28,969 bases of DNA from a virus. Position 1 is the first letter of the stretch, and the number at the start of each line of letters is the position of its first letter. This document shows, in pieces, positions 21,341 to 28,969 of the stretch. The DNA lies in the IMG/VR virus record IMGVR_UViG_3300037882_002148, positions 1 through 28,969 of that record. One strand, given 5' to 3'. Under the pieces are notes generated by a model, which ran no database searches, was not told the origin of the DNA, and saw only the letters and a program-made list of their open reading frames with translations. Both the position numbers and the translations under genes were made by a program.

Positions 21341-24300
21341 ATGATAAACCAATCCCCATATTTTGACGATTTTGATCCAAAAAACAATTATCATTCAGTT
21401 CTATTCAAGCCAGGATTTCCCATTCAGGCTAGAGAACTGAATGTATTGCAATCCACTATCCATGATCAGATAAAAATATTATCAGATAGTAATTACAAAA
21501 ATGGGGATTTAATCGAAGGCGGTGAAGTAGTTTATGATAATAATGTAGACACAGTAAAACTACAACTATTATATAATAGCAATAAACCAGACACAACAGC
21601 TACCAGTTTAATCGGCAAAATTATTGTTGGTAATACAACTAATATACGTGCTGTAGTATTAGCTTATATTAACGATAAACAAAGTATTATTAACACACCA
21701 ACACTATATGTAAAATATGTATCTAGTGGTAGGATTGTGTCTGGTGTTCAGTATACAGAATTTGCAGATAATGAGGTATTGTCTATAAATAATGTAGGTT
21801 TTGCGTTAACTACCACTAACAGTGCTACAGAATTCCAAGCATCATTAGTGCATATAAATGATGCCAAGTTTTACTACGATGGTTACTATGTAGACTTTAG
21901 CAGAAGTAGTATTATAATCGAGCAATATAGCACACTTGCTAGTGTTAAAGTTGGTATTAAATTTAATAAATCGATAGTAGACAATATAACCGACCCAAGA
22001 TTAAATGATAATAGTGCTGGGTTCACTAATTGTTCTGGTGCTGGCGCAGACAGATTAAAAATAACACCAGAAATCCTGACTGTACCATACAGCAGCATAA
22101 CTACACCAACAAACTTCACTGAAATTATTAAGATAAAGTCTGGTGTAGTAGAATATACTATAGACCAGAGTATTAGCAATCAGATAGTAGATGCAGTAGC
22201 AAAAAGAACATATGAGACTAGTGGTAACTACACCACTAATGATTTTAAATTAAATACGGAACAAACATTAAATAATTTATTTAATAATGGTACTTATAAT
22301 GTCAATGATGTAATCAATGAAAAAACTATCCTAAACCGAGAACCATTATTCAGCGAAACCAATTCAATAAATGGTGCTGAATATATTTCAGTTGAACTAT
22401 CACCAGGACAAGCAGTAATCAAAGGATATGATTATAATTATGCAAAAAAACAAATAATCAATATACAAAAAGCATTAGACACTGATACAAAAACTAGCCA
22501 ATTATTAATGAACAATGGTTCTTATTTTAATATAAACAATATATTAGGAACCCTTGATCTAACCACAGAATACAAAACAATACAATTATGGGATAAATTA
22601 TTTTCAAACCCAAACAAAAAACTATTAGGTACTGCTAAATGTGTTAGTATATTAACTTACAACAACACAAACCGAGCATATATTATAGATCTAACCACAC
22701 ATACTAGATTAGTAACATCAGGATTATTAGCCAATTTAGTATATGGTGATTATGTGGAAGGAAAAATATCTGGTGCCACAGGTTATGTATATAGTGTTGG
22801 TGGTGGTGCTGGCGTAATAACTATCGAAAACAAAACTGGTGCATTCATACCTGGAGAAGATATAACTAATTCCAGAAATGACGTGGAACTAACGATTGTT
22901 AGCAGCCTAGATTACACAATCGATAATATAAAATCTATATCAGATGCGTCGGGATTTAATGCTAGTGTTGTACAGAATCAGATATTAGTAAAAGGTAGTA
23001 ATTATAATGTATCCGGTAACACGATAGTTGGAAATAATGTTGATTTTCTTAGTGAATTTAGTATTGGTAGTAGTGTAAGTATTGGTAATATAACTGGGAC
23101 GGTATTGACCATCCCAAACAAAGCTACTATCACCACAGATACAGTATTCCCCAGCCAAGCAATTAATGCTATCTACAAATTGATAACTGTAGTAAATGGA
23201 AACAATAGACAACTATATCAATATCTGCCAAATAAAGAAATAAAACAAACTGCTAATAGAACATTAAGTGTCACCAAATATGCAGTTGTGTCCTTTATTA
23301 ATGGATCTGCTACCGTACCTAACCAAACTAGTAGTGAAGTAATAGGCAACACTACAGTATTAGTACAAACTAGTGGTGGTAGTATTGTTGCAAAATTTGT
23401 AACTAATAGTTTTATACAAACCCAAAATGATCCCAACCCATCAGGGTATACTGGGGTTGGTTTTATATCATACGAAAATCAACTAACCGCACCATACATT
23501 AACAATATGGTGCTAGAGAAGAACAAAGTTGTTAGATATAATAGACAAAAATCTAGCACACCAGTAGTTCCTTATGCTATTAGATATGACGACAATGAAC
23601 TATCATTAGGTTTTACTAATGTAACTAAAATATTAGCAGTAAGATATTCACAAACTGACAAAACCAGTAACAATTACACCAACACTTGTTTTGATACTAT
23701 TACATTAGCTAATGCTACGCAATTTAATATTTCTGATATTGTATACAACAAAGAAATCAAAGCAAAAATCATCGAAAAAACTGGAAGTGTATTAACTTTA
23801 ATATATCTTAGTGATTTGCACTTCCAACCAGGAGATAATATTATCGATTGGAATAACCAAGTAAATAGTATTGTAACCTCTACAACATCTGGTAGTTATA
23901 TTGATGTTACTAATAATTATAAGTTAGTGAGCAATCAAACTGATACTGTATCAGATATATCCAAATTAAAAATAATAAACAGTAACAACAAACCAACAAA
24001 TGATGTTGTTGTAGTATTTGATTATTACAATACTGGTAGTGGTGATGTGGTGACAGTAGATTCATATAATGATACAGTATCAGAAACCAACATTATAGAT
24101 TTTAGATTTTTTGGCAAATCTCCAATAATAAATGGGTTAGGTACTATATCATCACCATACATCCTAACAAATAGTAATTTAAACCCAACAACAAGAGATA
24201 TAAAATTCAAAACTGTTGTTGCACCAGAAACTATATTCAAGTGTGATTATGATTATTATCTAAATCGAAGAGATCTAGCAATAATAGATGTTGATGGAAC

Positions 24301-27300
24301 ATACAAAATACTATCTGGAGTGAGTGCTGAACTACCAGCCAAACCAGAAGCACCAAAAGAATCGCTAATATTAGCGGATATATATCTACCAGCAAAAACA
24401 CTAAACCTAAGCGAAGTACAAATAGTATTACAAAATAATACTAGATATACAATGGAAGATATTGGTAATATAGAAAAACGAGTAAGCAATGTAGAAACAG
24501 AAATAGCACTAAACAAATTAGAGTTATCAGCTAACAATACTATATTAGCTGATAATAATGGAAACCTTTTACTCAAAACTGGATTTGTAGTGGATGAATT
24601 TATCAGCACAAGTTTATCAGACACCAATAATGTTTTATACCGATCTTCTATAGATGTACACGGACAAACCCTCAGACCAAGCACCAATACCGAAAACATA
24701 GAATTAGATATATTACCTTCTATAAATAATTCTTATACAAAAACTAATTCGTTGATTAGTTTACCGTTTGTGGAAACCACATTTGTAGAACAAACAAAAG
24801 GTGATATTGTAACAGTAGCAAACCCATACACGTTGACGAACTGGGAAGGCTTACTTAATACATATCCTAGTAACGACAACTGGTATGTGGACAAAGATAA
24901 CGAATTTATTTACGAAAATTGGTATCCCAACATCACCACACAGCCAAATTTAGCAAAAAATAAAAGAATAGCTGACAAATTAAACAAAAACATATATCTC
25001 AGACAACAAACAATAAAATTAAATATAGAATCAGTAAAACCCAACACCAAATTAAATATCACTATAAACTCAATATCTGTTGATAATCTAACGATACCAT
25101 CTAAATGTAGTGTCATAAAAGATGGTAGCAATGGAACCAATAATATAGCATTTATAGTTGGTGAGAGTTTGTTGTGGGAAAATGTGAATACCAGAAGTAT
25201 TGTAGGATCACAATACCAACCAAGAGTATACTCAAAATATACAGAAGCGACAGTAGGTAATGGCGTGTATGCTGGCAACTCTAATATATTAAATATTAAC
25301 TGGAACACTGGATATAATTTTGATATAGAAGATATAGGAGTTGGTACTTATATCATTGGGGTCACTTCTGGTGCAAAAGCCATTGTAAAAAATACTGACA
25401 TCATCAGTGATGATAATGGTAATTTTTCAGGAAACATTTTTATACCAAGTATTAGTAGCAATTATAAATTTGCCACTGGTAAATTAGTGATCAAAGCGAC
25501 TGGTGTAAATACTTTTGCAGAAAATGTGTTTCAATGTGGTGGTAGTACTATAACTGATGATAAAAATATAGTATCATTACGAGTGCCTGAAACTAATGAC
25601 ACCAATATTACATCCAAACAGATAACTGGAAGCAACATTACAAAATCAAATAATTGGAACAACCCACTATCCCAAACATTTATCAATAATGAGATTGGTG
25701 GTTGTTTTGTGACCTCATTAGAATTATACTTCACCAGTAAAGATAATTTCATCCCGATCATAATCCAATTACGAACAATAGAAAATAATTATCCTACAGA
25801 AATAATTATACCGCTATCTGAAATTAGTGTAAATCCTAGTAGCATTAACGTTAGTAGTGATGGGAGAATAGCAACCAAGATAACATTCAAAGATATAGTA
25901 TACATAAAAGAAAATGTACAATACGCTATATCAATATTGACAAATTCTAACAATTATAAACTATTAGTTGGTAAATTTGGTAGCAAAGATAAAAACGTAC
26001 TAATAGAAAAAAACCCAAATATAGGCAGCTTGTATCTCCCACAAAATACTAAAGTTTGGGTTGCGGATCAAACCAAAGCAATTAAGTTCAAATTAAATAA
26101 AGCTTTATTTAATACATCGGGAAAAGTAACATTATGCAATTCTAACAACCAATCAGAAAACAGTAATAGTTACATAACCACCACTAAACTAAGCAACTTA
26201 GTTAACGTATATAGTCCTAATCACGGACTACACAGCATTAACAACAGAACAAGAATAGCTAATGTAAAATCTGACACAAAACCTACTATATTAACCACTA
26301 CTATTGCTGATGCCCAATATATAACCTCTTCGTCTATTTTTGTAGAATCTCCACAATTAATTCCCACAATTATAAATAACCTACCAATATCTAATATCAA
26401 TCCTGGTTATTTAAAAATAAATGAAGAAATTGTTTCTTATATTGCTGTAGACAATAATACAAAAGCAGTGACGGTACCTGCGTTTGGAAGAGGTATCAAC
26501 AACACTCAGATCAAAGCACATTTGGCAAACACGGTAATAGAAAATTATTCTATATTTGGTATACCACTAACAGAATTAAACACAACCTTTAATACCATAG
26601 TACCAATTGATCTAGACAACTTTGGTGTATATACTATCAGCAATGCTAACATTACTGGAACTAGCAATAAAAACATATATGTTAGTCGAAATAAACAATA
26701 CGAAAGCATAACTCCCAATATTTCATATAAGTATTACCCAAATACTAATATCACTGCCAAATTGATTGCGACAACAGCTACTAGTATAGGAGTAAATGTA
26801 CTAAGAGAACCTTCATTTTTACAGTTTATTAAAGATATATCATTAACTGATAATAACAAATTTAATAGACCATTGATGGTGGCTACTAAAGAAAATGAAC
26901 AATTATTGCAACAAAAGTCTCTTATTACTGAAGTAACATTAAGTAGTACTAATCCTAACTTATCACCAATTATAGATTTTGATAAGTGTTCTATGGTCGC
27001 CACCACTAATAGAATTAATGTGGATCAAACTACTAATGAATTGCTACCAAACCAAAGCAAATTGGAATACATATACATCACAAAACCAATTTCTTTGATA
27101 TTACCATCACAAGGTATAACTATTATATTTGATGCGATTAAAGCAGCCGAACATAGCATAAAGGTTTATATCAAAATAGCCAAGGAAAATAATTTACCAG
27201 AATTTGATAAAAACAACTTCATCGAAATACCAGCAATCATCTATCCTAGTGGTGATACATTTAAAGAATATAAATATCAACTAAGAGACATATCCCAATA

Positions 27301-27394
27301 TAAAAATTTCCAAATTAAAATATCATCTACCTCATCCACCCAAGCTAATTATCCAGAAATAAAAAATCTAAGAATTATCAGCACCGCCACGTAA
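21341..27394 (+). CDS. Giant virion protein with DUF4815-type N-terminal domain, baseplate-peripheral
   Basis: The N-terminus (SPYFDDFDPKNNYHSVLFKPG, then F-P-I-QARELNVLQS) is the start of the DUF4815 family of tail/baseplate proteins found beside gp8 in cyanomyoviruses. Further parts include GATGYV-type beta motifs around residues 475-500, a helical segment at about 1038-1075 (MEDIGNIEKRVSNVETEI) likely to form a coiled coil, a 'DDNGNFSGNIFIP' strand pair near 1357, and the recognisable module near 1440-1540 (NPLSQTFINNEIGGCFVTSL, LYFTSKDNFIPIIIQLRTIE, VNPSSINVSSDGRIAT). Near 1680-1712 lies a diverged GxLKINEExxSY module. At 2017 aa it is larger than typical relatives. It probably caps or decorates the baseplate edge or anchors fibres. 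Confidence 0.85.
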   Translation: MINQSPYFDDFDPKNNYHSVLFKPGFPIQARELNVLQSTIHDQIKILSDSNYKNGDLIEGGEVVYDNNVDTVKLQLLYNSNKPDTTATSLIGKIIVGNTTNIRAVVLAYINDKQSIINTPTLYVKYVSSGRIVSGVQYTEFADNEVLSINNVGFALTTTNSATEFQASLVHINDAKFYYDGYYVDFSRSSIIIEQYSTLASVKVGIKFNKSIVDNITDPRLNDNSAGFTNCSGAGADRLKITPEILTVPYSSITTPTNFTEIIKIKSGVVEYTIDQSISNQIVDAVAKRTYETSGNYTTNDFKLNTEQTLNNLFNNGTYNVNDVINEKTILNREPLFSETNSINGAEYISVELSPGQAVIKGYDYNYAKKQIINIQKALDTDTKTSQLLMNNGSYFNINNILGTLDLTTEYKTIQLWDKLFSNPNKKLLGTAKCVSILTYNNTNRAYIIDLTTHTRLVTSGLLANLVYGDYVEGKISGATGYVYSVGGGAGVITIENKTGAFIPGEDITNSRNDVELTIVSSLDYTIDNIKSISDASGFNASVVQNQILVKGSNYNVSGNTIVGNNVDFLSEFSIGSSVSIGNITGTVLTIPNKATITTDTVFPSQAINAIYKLITVVNGNNRQLYQYLPNKEIKQTANRTLSVTKYAVVSFINGSATVPNQTSSEVIGNTTVLVQTSGGSIVAKFVTNSFIQTQNDPNPSGYTGVGFISYENQLTAPYINNMVLEKNKVVRYNRQKSSTPVVPYAIRYDDNELSLGFTNVTKILAVRYSQTDKTSNNYTNTCFDTITLANATQFNISDIVYNKEIKAKIIEKTGSVLTLIYLSDLHFQPGDNIIDWNNQVNSIVTSTTSGSYIDVTNNYKLVSNQTDTVSDISKLKIINSNNKPTNDVVVVFDYYNTGSGDVVTVDSYNDTVSETNIIDFRFFGKSPIINGLGTISSPYILTNSNLNPTTRDIKFKTVVAPETIFKCDYDYYLNRRDLAIIDVDGTYKILSGVSAELPAKPEAPKESLILADIYLPAKTLNLSEVQIVLQNNTRYTMEDIGNIEKRVSNVETEIALNKLELSANNTILADNNGNLLLKTGFVVDEFISTSLSDTNNVLYRSSIDVHGQTLRPSTNTENIELDILPSINNSYTKTNSLISLPFVETTFVEQTKGDIVTVANPYTLTNWEGLLNTYPSNDNWYVDKDNEFIYENWYPNITTQPNLAKNKRIADKLNKNIYLRQQTIKLNIESVKPNTKLNITINSISVDNLTIPSKCSVIKDGSNGTNNIAFIVGESLLWENVNTRSIVGSQYQPRVYSKYTEATVGNGVYAGNSNILNINWNTGYNFDIEDIGVGTYIIGVTSGAKAIVKNTDIISDDNGNFSGNIFIPSISSNYKFATGKLVIKATGVNTFAENVFQCGGSTITDDKNIVSLRVPETNDTNITSKQITGSNITKSNNWNNPLSQTFINNEIGGCFVTSLELYFTSKDNFIPIIIQLRTIENNYPTEIIIPLSEISVNPSSINVSSDGRIATKITFKDIVYIKENVQYAISILTNSNNYKLLVGKFGSKDKNVLIEKNPNIGSLYLPQNTKVWVADQTKAIKFKLNKALFNTSGKVTLCNSNNQSENSNSYITTTKLSNLVNVYSPNHGLHSINNRTRIANVKSDTKPTILTTTIADAQYITSSSIFVESPQLIPTIINNLPISNINPGYLKINEEIVSYIAVDNNTKAVTVPAFGRGINNTQIKAHLANTVIENYSIFGIPLTELNTTFNTIVPIDLDNFGVYTISNANITGTSNKNIYVSRNKQYESITPNISYKYYPNTNITAKLIATTATSIGVNVLREPSFLQFIKDISLTDNNKFNRPLMVATKENEQLLQQKSLITEVTLSSTNPNLSPIIDFDKCSMVATTNRINVDQTTNELLPNQSKLEYIYITKPISLILPSQGITIIFDAIKAAEHSIKVYIKIAKENNLPEFDKNNFIEIPAIIYPSGDTFKEYKYQLRDISQYKNFQIKISSTSSTQANYPEIKNLRIISTAT

Positions 27395-27588
27395 TGAATG
27401 TAGAAAGTTTCCCCGAATTGATCAAAAAAGATGGTGTGGTTATGCTCAATGATGTAGATATCTACAATCGACATATGAGCAAACATCACACCAATCTATC
27501 CTACCAACACAGACTATCCAAATTAGAATCTGATATGTGTGATATAAAATCTTCATTACAATTAATTATAGAAAAACTAAGTAAATGA
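27394..27588 (+). CDS. Small coiled-coil protein, 64 aa
   Basis: The start codon overlaps the stop codon of the giant gene (TAATG) and the stop overlaps the next start, so it is translated in series with both. The C-terminal half (HRLSKLESDMCDIKSSLQLIIEKLSK) has a leucine/isoleucine heptad pattern and should form a coiled coil. Small proteins of this form occur at the same place in cyanomyoviruses, but I know no function. It may be a trimerising cap or an assembly helper for the giant protein. Confidence 0.65.
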   Translation: MNVESFPELIKKDGVVMLNDVDIYNRHMSKHHTNLSYQHRLSKLESDMCDIKSSLQLIIEKLSK

Positions 27589-28004
27589 ACACCAAAATAA
27601 AAAATTATGAAATAAAACAACACTCCACTTTTTATGAAACTATTAGATTGTTAAACACTAATCGTTCTCCAAAAGATATAACTGGATGGTTGATATATGG
27701 TGGTGTTCATCATTTCTACAACACATCAATATATACACCATTCGTAATTACAATACCAGATGCAACAAATGGGATATTTGATATAAAAATAGCTTCTGCT
27801 GATACCAGTCTGTTAATCAGTAGCTATAGTGGCAATAGTGGTAATTATATCTACGATATAGCCGCAAAACTACCAGACAATACAGTGTTGAGATTACAAT
27901 CGGGTGGGATTGTGGTTTCTGCTGGTATAACTAATACAGCATTACCAGGATTCCCACCAATAAATGATGATGATACTATATTTATAGATGGGGGTGTAAT
28001 TTAA
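27585..28004 (+). CDS. BppU-like N-terminal domain virion protein, 139 aa
   Basis: The pattern at the start, 'IKQHSTFYETIRLLNTNRSPKDITGWLIYGGV', resembles the N-terminal domain of phage baseplate upper proteins (BppU) and the related small cyanophage proteins: (I/F)xQGxTFxxxxRLxDxxGxPxDLTGYxxxxQI. The rest is a beta sandwich (VITIPDATNGIFDIKIASADT, YIYDIAAKLPDNTVLRLQSG). In siphophages this domain links receptor-binding proteins to the baseplate. Here it probably serves as a small adaptor. It overlaps both neighbours by 1-4 bases. Confidence 0.65.
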   Translation: MNTKIKNYEIKQHSTFYETIRLLNTNRSPKDITGWLIYGGVHHFYNTSIYTPFVITIPDATNGIFDIKIASADTSLLISSYSGNSGNYIYDIAAKLPDNTVLRLQSGGIVVSAGITNTALPGFPPINDDDTIFIDGGVI

Positions 28005-28801
28005 TGAAACCAAACAGCAGAGAGTCTTTAATTAGCTATGCACTTAAACAATTAGGCGCACCACTAATAGAAATCAATGTAGAACGCTCTCAACTTGATA
28101 ATTTACTAGACGACACCATCCAACTATATCAAGAACGAGTGTATGATGGTGTCGAAGATGTCTATCTCAAATATGTAATCACCCAAACAGATATCGACAA
28201 TAGTTGTAATAATACTCCTGTAGCAAATACTAATGGTCTATCATTCGTAGAGAATAAAAATTATCTATTACTACCAGATCATATAATTGGTGTTACTCAA
28301 GTACTAAACACTAACTATGGTGGCTATACTGATATGTTTGGCAGAACTGCTGAATTTTATATGCATGATAAATTCAACTTTTTTGGCAATGCTATCATCG
28401 ATCTGACTGACATCTACATCATGCGAGAGACTATCCAGAATACTAAAAATTTATTGAATCCAGAAAATAATATTGAATTTAATTACAGTAGTGGTAGATT
28501 ATACTTGCAGTTTAATATCGCCAATATGTTGGGGCAGTATATTGTAATTCACTGTCAACGCGCAATCGATCCTAATCAATTTAATAAGATTTATAATAAC
28601 AGGTTCGTGAAGGAATATTTCACAATACTTGCCGAAGAGCAATGGGGAAAGAATCTATCCAAATTTAGTAATATTAGTTTGCCAGGAAACGTAATGTTTA
28701 ATGCTGACAAAATTTTAGCTAGTGCTACACAAAAAAAAGCAGAATTTTTAGCGAAAATGCAAGCTGAATGGGAAACACCAAGTCACTTTTTTGTTGGTTA
28801 G
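28004..28801 (+). CDS. 13: Neck protein, T4 gp13-like
   Basis: The N-terminus SRESLISYALKQLGAPLIEINVERSQLDNLLDDTIQLYQE and the next segment 'YDGVEDVYLKYVIT' are signatures of gp13 of T4-type phages, especially the cyanomyovirus form. At 265 aa it is slightly shorter than T4 gp13 (309 aa). gp13 and gp14 form the neck rings that close the packaged head and connect it to the tail. It is translationally coupled to the previous gene (TAATG). In T4 gene 14 follows directly; here it does not, because the sequence after the stop changes character into a mobile-element end within 30 bases. Confidence 0.92.
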   Translation: MKPNSRESLISYALKQLGAPLIEINVERSQLDNLLDDTIQLYQERVYDGVEDVYLKYVITQTDIDNSCNNTPVANTNGLSFVENKNYLLLPDHIIGVTQVLNTNYGGYTDMFGRTAEFYMHDKFNFFGNAIIDLTDIYIMRETIQNTKNLLNPENNIEFNYSSGRLYLQFNIANMLGQYIVIHCQRAIDPNQFNKIYNNRFVKEYFTILAEEQWGKNLSKFSNISLPGNVMFNADKILASATQKKAEFLAKMQAEWETPSHFFVG

Positions 28802-28828
28802 TCCAACAAGAATGCTCTACAACACGTA

Positions 28829-28969
28829 TTGACATACCTCCCACCGCTAACCCGCAACGGGTATAGCTGGGGATTCCTTTACGCTTCATCGAATATTGCT
28901 GCACCCACCGCGCAAGCGGTTTCCTCAGTCTTACACACTCTCTGCGTACATTTTACATCGTGCCGATGA
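28829..28969 (-). mobile_element. Putative right end / omega RNA region of an IS200/IS605-family TnpB element, cut by the window edge
   Basis: Base composition jumps to clearly GC-richer than the phage genes. Read on the minus strand the sequence runs GGAATCCCCAGC, a small hairpin (ACCCG-TTG-CGGGT), then GCGGTGGGAGGTATGTCAA. That is the typical layout of an IS605-type right end, which is also the 3' scaffold of the omega RNA used by TnpB. A second hairpin (ACCGC-TTGC-GCGGT) lies upstream at about 28918-28931. The element would end at TGTCAA near 28829. A minus-strand frame entering from the window edge stops at 28879 and could be the C-terminal tail of tnpB, but it has no diagnostic residues. 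The tnpB gene itself, if present, lies outside the window. Confidence 0.5.

Noticed and set aside
24256-24699. 147-codon minus-strand open frame inside the 2017-aa gene
   Set aside because: Antisense shadow of a recognised structural protein with no start signal; its composition is what the reverse complement of Thr/Asn/Ser codons gives.
28879-28968. Minus-strand frame entering from the right edge, possibly the end of tnpB
   Set aside because: The 29 visible residues contain no zinc-ribbon or RuvC residues, so it cannot be called as a gene; it is only mentioned under the mobile element.

Overview
The window is AT-rich DNA from a contractile-tailed, T4-type double-stranded DNA phage (myovirus). 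The diagnostic genes are homologues of T4 baseplate wedge proteins gp6, gp8 and gp25, a PAAR spike-tip protein and the neck protein gp13. Two very large virion proteins (1896 and 2017 aa) resemble those of marine and freshwater cyanomyoviruses. The host cannot be fixed from the sequence. The cyanophage-like structural set makes a cyanobacterium or another aquatic bacterium the best guess.

Layout. (1) 1-2600, plus strand: a sigma70-type promoter leads a run of small early-type accessory genes (an ArdA-like antirestriction candidate, a 41-aa membrane microprotein and three others). They are separated by four near-identical stem-loop cassettes, and an intrinsic terminator lies near the end. (2) 2600-3042: a non-coding, hairpin-rich stretch between convergent gene runs. 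(3) 3043-8490, minus strand: a tightly overlapped operon of fourteen small genes behind an extended -10 promoter. It encodes a DNA adenine methyltransferase, a P-loop kinase-like protein, four members of one paralogous family and two of another, and ends in two HNH endonucleases. (4) 8545-8574: a perfect palindromic terminator separating accessory from structural genes. (5) 8595-28801, structural genes: on the minus strand, two small genes, PAAR protein, 532-aa virion protein, gp25, the 1896-aa protein and a third HNH endonuclease; on the plus strand, gp6, gp8, a DUF4815-type 2017-aa protein, two small proteins and gp13. (6) 28829-28969: GC-richer DNA resembling the right end and omega RNA region of an IS200/IS605-family TnpB element that continues past the window.

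The genes form two expression classes. The small-gene runs carry host-type sigma70 promoters. The structural genes are preceded by TATAAATA/CTAAATA boxes like the T4 late promoter, including a palindromic box between gp25 and gp6 that can face both ways. The structural proteins should assemble the baseplate wedge, its spike tip and peripheral parts, and the neck. The early genes look like host-takeover and restriction-evasion functions, and the HNH genes and the TnpB-like end are mobile DNA.
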